Below, one piece after another: positions 7,915 through 16,483 of a DNA stretch of 38,418 nt. Under the pieces are notes generated by a model. It was given only the letters and a program-made list of their open reading frames with translations, had not been told where the DNA came from and did not search any database. The translations under genes were made by a program, and so were the position numbers. Source of the stretch: Paraburkholderia nodosa DSM 21604 (GTDB lineage: Bacteria > Pseudomonadota > Gammaproteobacteria > Burkholderiales > Burkholderiaceae); assembly GCF_000519185.1 (NCBI RefSeq), contig NZ_JAFA01000059.1, positions 683 to 39,100 on the forward strand, written 5' to 3'. How positions within the stretch are numbered: position 1 is the stretch's first letter; each line of letters opens with the position of its first letter.

Positions 7915-9312
7915 TCAAATTCGTTGCTGTCCCGCGCGTTTCGGGATATGACGGCCAACCACGGCCAGCGCGATCAGCACCAGCGCCATGGCGGCGCCGA
8001 GCATCGTCAGATAGCCCGCCGCGCCGCCTGCGGTAATCACCACCGCTCCGGCAAACGCGCTCAGGATCGCGCCCACGCGGCCGAACGCCAGCGCCGAGGC
8101 CGTGCCCGTCGCGCGCACGCCGGTTGGGTAGACGTAGGCACACAGCGCGTACATGGTCGATTGCACCGCGTTGACGAACAGACCGTGCAGGCCGAGACCC
8201 GCAATCAGCAAGCCCGTGTGCTGGGTCGCGCCCACGCCGAGCATCACCCAGGCGCTCGCCGCGCCGCCCGCGCAGCACAGCAGGAGCGGCCCGCGCGAGC
8301 CGAAGCGCGCAATGGCGAGCGCACACAGCAACGCGCCGATCACGCCGCCCAGGTTGTACGCGCTCAGCCCGTAACCGGCGAGCGAGACGCTCAGACCTTC
8401 GCTCGTCAGCATGGCGGGCAGCCAGCTGAATGCGCTGTACACGGCGAGCAGGCACATGAAGAACGCCCACCAGATCGCCACGGTGTCGCGTGCACGGCCG
8501 TCGCGAAAGAGCGCCGTGAAGCCCACGTGCTTTTCGGCGCTTTGCTCGCGCGCGTCGGTGAACACCGCATCCGGGGCAACCTCGCGTGCCATGCGGCCGA
8601 GCAGGCGCACGAGTTCGGGCCAGCGCTTCGGGCGGCGTGCGAGAAAGCGCGGCGACTCGGGCAGCGCCACGAGCAGCACGAGGGCGAGCACGAGGGGCAG
8701 CACGCCGCCTGCGAAAAAGAGCCCGCGCCAGCCGTACACCGGCAGCACTTGCGCCGCGAAAATACCCGCCAGCATGCCGCCGAGCGGCACGCACACGATG
8801 GTTGCCGTCACCGCAAACGTGCGAAGGCGCGCGGGCGTGAATTCGGCGGTCATCGTCGTCGAACTCGGCAGCGCGCCGCCAATGCCGAAGCCGGCAATGA
8901 AGCGCAGCGCAGCGATGGCCGCCACGTTCGGCGCGAGGCCGATCGCGCAGGTCGCGGTGCCGAACACGAGCACGCTGCCCACCACGGCCCAGCGGCGTCC
9001 GAAGCGATCCGCGAACAGGCCGGCGAATGCGCTGCCGAAGCCCATGCCGACCAGCCCCGCCGCCACGACGGGTGCGAACGCATTGCGCGTGATGCCCCAC
9101 TCCTTGATCAGCACCGGAATCGCGAAGCCGATCAACTGACTGTCGAAGCCATCGACGACGATCGACAGGGCCGCCAGCACCACGGCGATTTTCTGCAGCG
9201 TGGAATATGCGCCTTCGTCGAGCGTGCGGCCGATATCGACCGTGCCGCCGGCGATGGCGGCGCTCTCCCGCGGCGTCGCTCCCGAAGCGGGGGCGGGCGT
9301 GGCATAAGTCAT
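7915..9312 (-). CDS. MFS transporter, aromatic acid:H+ symporter type
   Basis: The protein has 465 residues and twelve predicted membrane segments. The MFS motif A (GSAFAGLFADRFGRRWAV) lies between segments 2 and 3. The opening LSIVVDGFDSQLIGFAIPVLIKEWG is typical of the aromatic acid:H+ symporters (PcaK/BenK-like), where an acidic pair in segment 1 serves substrate and proton. The start is ATG 9312 with AAAGGAG upstream. It is the last gene of the operon, 74 bases after the ketopantoate-reductase-family gene. Uptake of mandelate, benzoylformate or a related aromatic acid is inferred from the neighbours. Confidence 0.92.
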   Translation of the reverse strand: MTYATPAPASGATPRESAAIAGGTVDIGRTLDEGAYSTLQKIAVVLAALSIVVDGFDSQLIGFAIPVLIKEWGITRNAFAPVVAAGLVGMGFGSAFAGLFADRFGRRWAVVGSVLVFGTATCAIGLAPNVAAIAALRFIAGFGIGGALPSSTTMTAEFTPARLRTFAVTATIVCVPLGGMLAGIFAAQVLPVYGWRGLFFAGGVLPLVLALVLLVALPESPRFLARRPKRWPELVRLLGRMAREVAPDAVFTDAREQSAEKHVGFTALFRDGRARDTVAIWWAFFMCLLAVYSAFSWLPAMLTSEGLSVSLAGYGLSAYNLGGVIGALLCALAIARFGSRGPLLLCCAGGAASAWVMLGVGATQHTGLLIAGLGLHGLFVNAVQSTMYALCAYVYPTGVRATGTASALAFGRVGAILSAFAGAVVITAGGAAGYLTMLGAAMALVLIALAVVGRHIPKRAGQQRI

Positions 9313-9386
9313 GAATTGTCTCCTTTGCTGCGCTGTGAGCGCGCAGTCATTCGTTTGTCATGGTGCTGCGACGTTGATTGGCTAGT

Positions 9387-10310
9387 TCATACGGATTCCT
9401 TTGCATCGACGAGGCGCACGAGTTGCAGCAGCGCCGCCGTATTCGGCACGGCGATACCACGCATGCGCGCGGCCTCGACGACCGCGCCGTTAATGGCCTC
9501 GATCTCGGTCTTGCGCCCCGCGAGCACGTCCTGAAGCATCGAAGGCCGATGCGCGCGGTGATGCGCGAGCGCCTGCCGCACGTTGTCGGCCACATGCGCT
9601 TCGTTCACGGCCACGCCGTGCGCGTGCGCCACCGCCGCGACTTCCGCGACGATCTTGAGCGCGAGCGCTTCGCCGTCCGGCACGTTGGTGAGTTCGCCGA
9701 CGGTGCAGCCCGTCACCGCGCACAGGCTGTTGAGCGCCGCGTTGAACGCGACCTTCTCCCAGATCGCGGCCCAGACATCGGCGTCCGCGGTGCAGGCGAG
9801 GCCGGCGTCGTTGAGCGCCTGGACCGTGCGGGCAAGCATCGGCGAATGCGCGCCGTCCGCGCTCATGAGGCGGATCACGCCCTGGCCGTGCGAACTCACG
9901 CGGCCAGGACCGCTTTTGTCGGCAGGCCAGGTCGTCACGCCTATCATCACGCGAGCCGGGTCAGCGAACCGCGCGAGACGCTCGGCGTTGCCGAGGCCGT
10001 TCTGCAGCGAAAGCAACGCGGTTTGCGGCCCGAGCACGGCGTGCGCCGCGCCGAGCGCCACCTGCGTGTGCAGCGTCTTGGTGAAGACGATCAGGAGATC
10101 GACTGGCGTGGTCGCCGCCTCCGGCCGTAACGCTTCGAGATTCGTGACGACGCGCTCGCCCGCATCGGTCGTGAGCCGCAGACCGCTTTCGTTGATCGCG
10201 TTCAAGTGAGCTTCATCGACGTCGAGCAGCGTGACGCGATGGCCCGCAACCGCGAGCAGGCCGCCGAACAGCGAGCCCATCGCGCCCGCGCCGAGTATGG
10301 CGATATGCAT
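9387..10310 (-). CDS. Ketopantoate-reductase-family dehydrogenase, possible D-mandelate dehydrogenase
   Basis: The 307-residue protein has an N-terminal Rossmann fold (GAGAMG, residues 7-12) and the C-terminal ApbA domain. The catalytic set of the family is visible: Lys78 (VFTKT), Lys186 and Asn190 (IWEKVAFN), Ser257 (PSMLQD) and Glu269 (KTEIEAING). The residue after strand 2 is Asp30 (TLLDVD) where NADPH-dependent PanE has Arg31, which suggests NAD(H). A branch of this family is NAD-dependent D-mandelate/D-2-hydroxyacid dehydrogenases. Lying between an aldehyde dehydrogenase (nine bases upstream, with the AAGGG ribosome site overlapping its stop) and an aromatic acid transporter, it most likely oxidises an aromatic 2-hydroxyacid. 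True ketopantoate reductase remains possible. Confidence 0.9.
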   Translation of the reverse strand: MHIAILGAGAMGSLFGGLLAVAGHRVTLLDVDEAHLNAINESGLRLTTDAGERVVTNLEALRPEAATTPVDLLIVFTKTLHTQVALGAAHAVLGPQTALLSLQNGLGNAERLARFADPARVMIGVTTWPADKSGPGRVSSHGQGVIRLMSADGAHSPMLARTVQALNDAGLACTADADVWAAIWEKVAFNAALNSLCAVTGCTVGELTNVPDGEALALKIVAEVAAVAHAHGVAVNEAHVADNVRQALAHHRAHRPSMLQDVLAGRKTEIEAINGAVVEAARMRGIAVPNTAALLQLVRLVDAKESV

Positions 10311-10319
10311 GGCGCGCCC

Positions 10320-11771
10320 TTAGAACGGATAGTGGCGCGGCGCCGTCTGCAGCGTGATCCAGCGCAGTTCGGTGAATTCGGCAATCCCCGCCTTGCCGCC
10401 GAAACGCCCAAAGCCGCTCTCCTTCACGCCGCCGAACGGCATCTGCGCTTCGTCGTGCACGGTCGGCCCGTTGATGTGGCAGATGCCCGATTCGATGCGC
10501 TGCGCGACGCCCCACGCACGCGCCGTATCGCGGCTGAACACCGCCGACGAAAGCCCGTACGCGTTGTCGTTCGCGCAGGCAATCGCGGCGTCCTCGCCGC
10601 GCACACGCACGATGCCTTTCACGGGGCCGAACGATTCGTCGTGGTAGAGGCGCATCTCGGGCGTGACGTGGTCGAGCAGCGTGGCGGGCATGAGCGTGCT
10701 GTCGGCCTTGCCGCCGCATACGAGCGTCGCGCCTTTGGCGAGCGCGTCGTCGATCAGCGCGTTGCAGCGCTCCACGGTGCTCATGTCCACCACCGAGCCG
10801 AGCACGACCGGACCCTTGCGCGGATCGCCCAGGGGCAGCGCGCGGGCGCGCTCGCCGAGACGCGCGACGAAGGCGTCGGCAATGCTGTCGTCGACGATGA
10901 TGCGCTCCGTCGACATGCAGATCTGCCCGGAATTGGCGAACGCGCCGAACGCGGCCGCGTGCGCTGCCGCTTCGATATCGGCGTCGTCGAGCACGACGAG
11001 CGGCGCCTTGCCGCCCAGTTCGAGCACCGATGGCTTCAGATAGCGCGCACAGGTTTCGGCGATGATGCGGCCCACGCGCGTGGAGCCCGTGAAGTTCACG
11101 CGGCGCACCTTCGGGTGCGCGATCATGGCTTCGACCACGTGCGCCGCATCGGCGGGCGCGTTCGTCACGAAGTTGACGGTGCCGCGCGGCAGGCCCGCCT
11201 CCTGCATCGCCGCGACGATGAGACCGTGCGTGGCCGGGCAGATCTCCGAGCCCTTGAGCACGACGGTATTGCCGCACGCGAGCGGCAGCGCGATCGCGCG
11301 CACCGCGAGGATCACGGGCGCATTCCACGGCGCGAGGCCGAGCACGACGCCCGCCGGCTGGCGCACGCCCATGGCGAGGCTGCCGGGCACGTCGGAGGGA
11401 ATCAGCTCGCCGCCGATCTGCGTGGTGAGCGCGGCGGCCTCGATCAGGCCCGCCGCCGCGAGATGCACGTTGAAGCCCGCCCAGATGCCCGACGCGCCGG
11501 TTTCCGCGGCCATCGCGGCGGCGAACGCTTCGGCCTTCGCTTCGAGCGCGTGCGCGGCCCGGGTCAGCAGCGCACGCCGCTCGCTCGGGCCCATGGCTGA
11601 CCACACCGGAAATGCGGCGGCGGCGGCATCGACGGCGGCCACGGCATCTTCCACTGTGGCCGCGGGCGCGCGGCTCGCCACCGTGCCGTCGAGCGGATTG
11701 CGGCGCTCGAACGTCGCCCCGTTGCGTGCCTGCACCGCTTCGCCGTCGATCAGCATCGTTACGGTTTGCAT
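10320..11771 (-). CDS. Aldehyde dehydrogenase, probable benzaldehyde/vanillin type
   Basis: The NAD(P)-dependent aldehyde dehydrogenase has 483 residues. Catalytic Cys285 lies in ANSGQICMSTERI, the general base Glu251 in ELGGKAP, the oxyanion Asn150 in LAPWNAPVIL, and the cofactor Lys173 in VLKGSE. VNFTGSTRVGR is the cofactor-loop motif. The overall pattern resembles salicylaldehyde/vanillin dehydrogenases. Start ATG 11771 is chosen because MQTVTMLIDGEAV is the normal beginning of the fold. It lies 49 bases after the benzoylformate decarboxylase gene, whose aldehyde product it should oxidise to benzoate or an analogue. Confidence 0.93.
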   Translation of the reverse strand: MQTVTMLIDGEAVQARNGATFERRNPLDGTVASRAPAATVEDAVAAVDAAAAAFPVWSAMGPSERRALLTRAAHALEAKAEAFAAAMAAETGASGIWAGFNVHLAAAGLIEAAALTTQIGGELIPSDVPGSLAMGVRQPAGVVLGLAPWNAPVILAVRAIALPLACGNTVVLKGSEICPATHGLIVAAMQEAGLPRGTVNFVTNAPADAAHVVEAMIAHPKVRRVNFTGSTRVGRIIAETCARYLKPSVLELGGKAPLVVLDDADIEAAAHAAAFGAFANSGQICMSTERIIVDDSIADAFVARLGERARALPLGDPRKGPVVLGSVVDMSTVERCNALIDDALAKGATLVCGGKADSTLMPATLLDHVTPEMRLYHDESFGPVKGIVRVRGEDAAIACANDNAYGLSSAVFSRDTARAWGVAQRIESGICHINGPTVHDEAQMPFGGVKESGFGRFGGKAGIAEFTELRWITLQTAPRHYPF

Positions 11772-11820
11772 GTCCTTTTTCCTCGCTTTACGTGAATTCG
11801 ATGGGTTGCGCGCGCACCGT

Positions 11821-13464
11821 TCAGGCGACGAGCATCTCGACCAGCTTCGGGCCCTGCCCGGCCAGCGCGCGGCCAAGCGTATCGCGCAACGGCCCCGCCT
11901 CGCTCACTCGCACACCGGGGCAGCCCATGCCCGCGGCCAGCGTGACGAAATCGAGCCCTGGCAGATCGGTGCCCTGCACGGGGTCGGTCGGCGCGAAACC
12001 GAACACCGGCGCGAAGTCCTGCAGCGCGGCGTAGCGCGTGTTGTTCAGGATGACGAAGGTAATCGGCAGCTCGAACTGCACCGCGCTCCAGATCGCCTGG
12101 ATCGAGTACATGCTGGAGCCGTCGCCGATCAGCGCGATCACGCGCTCGCCAGGCTTGGCGAGCGCCACGCCCACGGCAGCGGGCATGCCGTAGCCCAGGC
12201 CGCCGCTGTCCATCGTGAGGAAGGTGCCGGGGCGCTCGTAGGGCAGATACGTCTGCATCACCGGGCGCGAGCTGGGCGCTTCCTCGACGACGGTCGTGCC
12301 CGCGTCGCGCACTTCGGCGAGCGTTTGCAGCGCATAGGCGACCGACATGCGCTCGCCCGTCACTGCGGGCGGCATGGCGCGCGGCGGCACGGCGCGCGGC
12401 GCGGGCATCGCACGCTCGACGGCCGGCGCGGGCCGCTCCAGCAGATCCAGCACGCCCAGCCTCACGTTGCCCACGGCGGCCATGCCCTCGGGCGTCCACG
12501 CGGCGGTGTTTGGATCGTCGATCAACTGGCACAGCGCGGCGCCCGGCGGCACGTGCGGCCCGTGGCCCTCCACGTGATATGTGAAAGCCGGCGCGCCGAT
12601 CGCGAACACGAGATCGTGCCCGCCGAGCAGCTCGACGATGCGCTCGCGCATGGCCGGCAGAAAGCCCGCGAACAGCGGATGCTTTTCCGGGAAGCTGCAA
12701 CGGCCCGTCATGGGGGCGACGAATACGCGCGCACGATGGCGCTCCGCGAGCCGCACCACTTCGTCGGCCGCGCCCGCGCGATCCACCGCGCCGCCCACCA
12801 CGAAGGCGGGGCGCGCGCACGCGTCGAGCGCTGCGCCGATGTTCGCCAGCATCGCGGGCTCGGGGCGCGTGGTGTGCGCGAGCGAGCGCTCGGGCACGCG
12901 TTCGGCCGGCTGGTCCCAGTCGTCCACGGGAATCGACACGAACACCGGACCGCGCGGCTCCTGCATGGCAATCGCATAAGCGCGCGCGATGGCGAGCGGC
13001 ACGTCCTGCGCGCGCGCCGGCTCGATGCTCCACTTCACATAGGGCTTGGGCAGCTCGGTGGCCTGGGTGGCCGCGAGAAATGGGTCGAACGGCAAGATCG
13101 AGCGCGCCTGCTGGCCCGCCGTGACGACGAGCGGCGTGCGGTTGCGAAACGCCGTGAAGAGGTTGCCCATGGCGTTGCCCACGCCCGCCGCCGAGTGCAG
13201 GTTCACGAGCGCCGCGTTGCCGGTGGCCTGCGCATAGCCGTCGGCCATGCCGACCACGACCGCTTCCTGGAGGCCGAGCACGTAGCGGAAGTCGGCGGGA
13301 AAGTCGCGGAACATCGGCAGCTCGGTCGAGCCGGGGTTCGCGAAGACCGAGGTCATGCCCACGCGGCGCGCGAAGTCGATGACCGCGTCGCGCACGGTAA
13401 AGGCGCCGCCGGGCGCCGCGGTGTCCTGCTTCTGCTGGTTCTGCTGAGGCGCGCTGCCAGTCAT
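11821..13464 (-). CDS. mdlC: Benzoylformate decarboxylase (ThDP-dependent)
   Basis: The 547-residue enzyme converts benzoylformate to benzaldehyde and CO2. It follows the Pseudomonas putida enzyme along its length: FANPGSTELPMFRDFPADFRYVLGLQEA with active-site Ser46 and cofactor-activating Glu67, NLHSAAGVGNAMG with His90, and APAFTYH with His297, corresponding to Ser26, Glu47, His70 and His281 of that enzyme. The thiamine diphosphate motif runs from GDGS (447-450) to NN (474-475). The first 20 residues are a Gln-rich extension. It is the first gene of the minus-strand operon and divergent from a LysR gene. Related 2-oxoacids could also be substrates. Confidence 0.93.
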   Translation of the reverse strand: MTGSAPQQNQQKQDTAAPGGAFTVRDAVIDFARRVGMTSVFANPGSTELPMFRDFPADFRYVLGLQEAVVVGMADGYAQATGNAALVNLHSAAGVGNAMGNLFTAFRNRTPLVVTAGQQARSILPFDPFLAATQATELPKPYVKWSIEPARAQDVPLAIARAYAIAMQEPRGPVFVSIPVDDWDQPAERVPERSLAHTTRPEPAMLANIGAALDACARPAFVVGGAVDRAGAADEVVRLAERHRARVFVAPMTGRCSFPEKHPLFAGFLPAMRERIVELLGGHDLVFAIGAPAFTYHVEGHGPHVPPGAALCQLIDDPNTAAWTPEGMAAVGNVRLGVLDLLERPAPAVERAMPAPRAVPPRAMPPAVTGERMSVAYALQTLAEVRDAGTTVVEEAPSSRPVMQTYLPYERPGTFLTMDSGGLGYGMPAAVGVALAKPGERVIALIGDGSSMYSIQAIWSAVQFELPITFVILNNTRYAALQDFAPVFGFAPTDPVQGTDLPGLDFVTLAAGMGCPGVRVSEAGPLRDTLGRALAGQGPKLVEMLVA

Positions 13465-13536
13465 ACAAGGCCTCCTGTCGAAAAAGCGCGTCGTTCAATG
13501 GAGGATCATTATCGCGACGCTACGGGTAACCGAAAA

Positions 13537-13552
13537 TTGCGGATTTCGCCAA
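13537..13552. promoter_or_regulatory. Imperfect dyad in the mdlC-lysR intergenic region
   Basis: TTGCG-GATTT-CGCCAA is an imperfect inverted repeat in the 106-base gap between the divergent genes and is the best candidate LysR site there. The dyad is weak, so this is tentative. Confidence 0.3.
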
Positions 13553-13570
13553 AAGGCATTACCTTTGGGC

Positions 13571-14479
13571 ATGACTTACAACCTCCAGCAACTGCAGGCG
13601 TTCGCGACCATCGTCTCCGCGGGCAGTCTCGGGCGCGCGGCGGAAACGCTGCACGTGACCCAGCCCGCGCTCTCGCGCGCGATCCGCCGGCTCGAGGAGC
13701 AGGTGGGCGCGCCGCTTTTCGAGCGGCATTCGCGCGGCATGCACCTCACCGCCGTGGGCGAGGCGCTCCTGCCGCACGCCATCCTGCTGCAGCGCGAAGC
13801 CGAGCAGGCGCGCGAGGAAATCGACGCCATGCGCGGCCTCGCGCGCGGCACGATCCGCGTGGGCGCGGTGGGCAGCATTGCGAGCCTCGTACTGCCGCTC
13901 GCCGTGAGCGGCGTGCTGCGGCGCTGGCCGGGGCTGCGCGTCGAAATTCTCGAAGGCGTGTGGGACCGGCTCGCGGACGCGCTCGTCAAACGCGAGATCG
14001 ATCTCGCGCTCAGCATGGCCGTGCCCGATACCGACGAAATCGCAGCGATCAGCGATTGCCGCTGGGAGGATTCCAGCTACGTGGTGGCGGCGCACGATCA
14101 TCCGTTGCGCGCGAAGCCCGACCTCACGCTCGCCGACACCCTGAACGAGCAATGGGCGATTCCGCCGCGCGGCACGGCGCCGTTCGAGCATATGGAGCAG
14201 GTCTTCGCGGCGCAAGGGCTGGGCTTGCCGAACGTGGTGGTGCAAACGCGCTCGATCACGGCGCTCAAGAGTCTCGTGGCGCGCTCGGGGTTCCTGAGCT
14301 GGATGGCATCGACGATGTACCTCACGGAAAGCAAGGCGGGTGTGTTCGATACGCTGGACATGCCGGGGGTAGAGGGCCGGCGCATGCTCACCGCGTTTCG
14401 CCGGCGGCACGGCATTCTGCCGAGCCCGGCAGTGAAGCTGCTGGAGCAGTTGCGCACGTTGACGGCGGTGCCGCACTAA
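13571..14479 (+). CDS. LysR-family regulator of the mandelate-type operon
   Basis: The regulator has 302 residues, with a winged helix-turn-helix at 3-62 (LQAFATIVSAGSLGRAAETLHVTQPALSRAIRRLEEQVGAP in two stretches, then LFERHSRGMHLTAVGEALLPHA) and a C-terminal effector domain. It begins at ATG 13571; an in-frame TTG two codons earlier is less likely. It is divergent from the benzoylformate decarboxylase gene, the classic position for an activator responding to a pathway metabolite such as mandelate, benzoylformate or benzoate. The effector is inferred. It is convergent with the P-type ATPase gene, with only nine bases between the stops. Confidence 0.93.
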   Translation: MTYNLQQLQAFATIVSAGSLGRAAETLHVTQPALSRAIRRLEEQVGAPLFERHSRGMHLTAVGEALLPHAILLQREAEQAREEIDAMRGLARGTIRVGAVGSIASLVLPLAVSGVLRRWPGLRVEILEGVWDRLADALVKREIDLALSMAVPDTDEIAAISDCRWEDSSYVVAAHDHPLRAKPDLTLADTLNEQWAIPPRGTAPFEHMEQVFAAQGLGLPNVVVQTRSITALKSLVARSGFLSWMASTMYLTESKAGVFDTLDMPGVEGRRMLTAFRRRHGILPSPAVKLLEQLRTLTAVPH

Positions 14480-14488
14480 CGGCGTTCG

Positions 14489-16483
14489 TCACTCCTCGCG
14501 CAAGAGACGCCCCGCGTTCGCGATCACCACGAACGTGCCCACGTTATGCAGCACCGCGCTCGCCACGGCGCTCAACACACCTAGCGCCGCCAGCGTGATG
14601 ACGGCCACCGTCCACGCGAGCCCGATCGCCGCATTCGCCGTCGCAATGCGCCGGCAGCGCCGTCCGAGGCGCACGCTGTCCGGCACGCGGCGCAGGTCGT
14701 CGGCGAGCAGCACGATATCGGCGGCCGCCACGGCGATATCGATGCCGCGCTCGCCCATCGCCACGCTGGTCGCGCCGGCCTTGATCGCGAGCACGTCGTT
14801 GAGGCCGTCGCCGACCACCATCGGGCGGCGCCCCGCGCCGATCTCGCCCAGCACATAGTCGAGCTTGTCGTGCGGCAGCGCATGCGCCACCACGGTGTCG
14901 ATGCCCACTTCGGCGGCCACGCGGCGCGCCACACGCTCGCGGTCGCCCGTGAGCAGCGTCGCACGCTCGATGCCGAGCGCACGCAGCCCGTCCAACGCTT
15001 CGCGGGCTTCCGGGCGCACCGTGTCGGCAAAACCGAACCATGCGAGCAGACGGCCATTCAGCGCGATGCCTGCGCATGGGCCGTCCAGCTCCGCAGGCGT
15101 GGGCGGCAGCACGCTCACATATTGTGCGAGCAGGTCATGGCGGCCCAGCACGGCCTCGCCTTCCGGCACCGTCGCGAGCACGCCGAGTCCGCGCATCTCG
15201 CGCGCGTGCGGAGGCGGCGCGGTGTGCGTCGTTCCCGGCGCGCCGTAGCGCAACAGCGCGCGACACACCGGATGCGCGCTGACCTGGGCGAGCTGCACGG
15301 CCAGCGCCAGCGTGCCGGCTTCGTCCGCGCCCGGCTGCAGCACCACCGTCGTCACGCGTAACTCGCCGTGCGTGAGCGTGCCCGTCTTGTCGATCACCAG
15401 CGTATCGATTTCGGCCAGCGCGTCGATAAAGGCGGCATTCCTGAACAAGATCCCACGCCGCGCGCCCGCCGCAATGCCGGCGATCGCGGTGGAAGGCGCC
15501 GCCAGCACGAGCGCGCATGGGCACGCGGCGACGATCACCGCCAGCATGGCCGAAGCGTTCGCGCTCACGAACCACACGATCGCCGCGATCAGCAGCACGA
15601 GCGCGAGGTAGGCGTCCATATAGCGTTCGAGCGCCTGCGTGATGGGCGGCTTCGCGGCCTCCGCACGCTGCATCAGCTCGACAACCTTGCCCAGCGTCGA
15701 GGCCTTGCCGACGTGTGTGATCTCTACGCGCAGCGGGCCGTCCAGATTCATCGCGCCGCCGAAGACGCGCGCGCCCTCGCCCGCGTCCTGCGGCAACGAT
15801 TCGCCCGTGATCGGCCCGTTGTCGATGGCCGAGCGGCCGTGCCGCACGATGCCGTCCGCGGGCACGCGCGAGCCGGGCAGCACATCGACGACGTCGCCGG
15901 GACGCAGCGCGTCATAGGGCACGGTCTCGATCGCGCCCGCAGCGCTCACGCGCCGCACGTCGCCGGCAGTGAGGCGGCCTAGCGCCCGGATCGCCTCCTG
16001 CGAGCCGAGCACGCTGCGCTCTTCGAGCGCGTGGCCGAAGGTCATCACGATGGGCAGGAGCGCGGCCGTCGTCATGTCGCCCACGGCCCACGCGCCCAAC
16101 ATGGCGAGCGCGATGAGGCGGTCGGTCACGCCGTGCAGACTCGGTGTTCTGAGGCTGCGCCACGCGCCCGCGAACACGGGCGGCGCGACCACGAGCGAGG
16201 CGACCGCCGCCAGCACTTGCGCGAGCGTGGCGTCGCCGCTCGCCAGATGCGGCCACGCGAGCGAGAGCAGCAGCAATGCGCCCGCGAACAGCGCGAGCAA
16301 CGTGTGGCGCGTGATGGCGCGGCGCTCGGCGTCCGACATGACGAGCGTGGCGACGGATTGCCCTGCGTGACCTTCGTGACCTCCGTGCCCTTCGCGCGCA
16401 AGGTCGGGTGCGGACGCCGATCTGGCTTCCTGTGCGGCGCCGGGCGCGCGCTGACTCGCCGGCGTGTCGTATGGCGTGGTCAT
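14489..16483 (-). CDS. Heavy-metal-type P-type ATPase without HMA domain
   Basis: The 664-residue cation pump has eight predicted membrane segments. The P1B hallmarks are present: actuator TGES (226-229), transmembrane CPC (321-323), phosphorylated Asp365 in DKTGTLT, the P1B-specific HP pair (404-405), and GDGLND (558-563). No HMA or CxxC metal-binding domain precedes it; instead a His-rich stretch (EGHGGHEGHAG, 31-41) may bind metal. Segment 8 holds HNVGT (646-650), close to but not the same as the HEGGT of P1B-4 pumps. Start ATG 16483 overlaps the previous stop in an ATGA, so translation is coupled to the upstream SPFH gene. The ion is unknown; zinc, cobalt, copper or iron are candidates. 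Confidence 0.93.
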   Translation of the reverse strand: MTTPYDTPASQRAPGAAQEARSASAPDLAREGHGGHEGHAGQSVATLVMSDAERRAITRHTLLALFAGALLLLSLAWPHLASGDATLAQVLAAVASLVVAPPVFAGAWRSLRTPSLHGVTDRLIALAMLGAWAVGDMTTAALLPIVMTFGHALEERSVLGSQEAIRALGRLTAGDVRRVSAAGAIETVPYDALRPGDVVDVLPGSRVPADGIVRHGRSAIDNGPITGESLPQDAGEGARVFGGAMNLDGPLRVEITHVGKASTLGKVVELMQRAEAAKPPITQALERYMDAYLALVLLIAAIVWFVSANASAMLAVIVAACPCALVLAAPSTAIAGIAAGARRGILFRNAAFIDALAEIDTLVIDKTGTLTHGELRVTTVVLQPGADEAGTLALAVQLAQVSAHPVCRALLRYGAPGTTHTAPPPHAREMRGLGVLATVPEGEAVLGRHDLLAQYVSVLPPTPAELDGPCAGIALNGRLLAWFGFADTVRPEAREALDGLRALGIERATLLTGDRERVARRVAAEVGIDTVVAHALPHDKLDYVLGEIGAGRRPMVVGDGLNDVLAIKAGATSVAMGERGIDIAVAAADIVLLADDLRRVPDSVRLGRRCRRIATANAAIGLAWTVAVITLAALGVLSAVASAVLHNVGTFVVIANAGRLLREE

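Noticed and set aside
7849..9534. 561-codon frame on the plus strand, rich in Arg, His and Ala
   Set aside because: Antisense to the MFS transporter gene; composition is typical of a mirror frame and no domain is visible.
11062..14598. Very long open frame (over 1100 codons) on the plus strand
   Set aside because: It lies antisense to the aldehyde dehydrogenase and benzoylformate decarboxylase genes, whose domains and motifs are clear. GC-rich codon use leaves few stops in the opposite frame.
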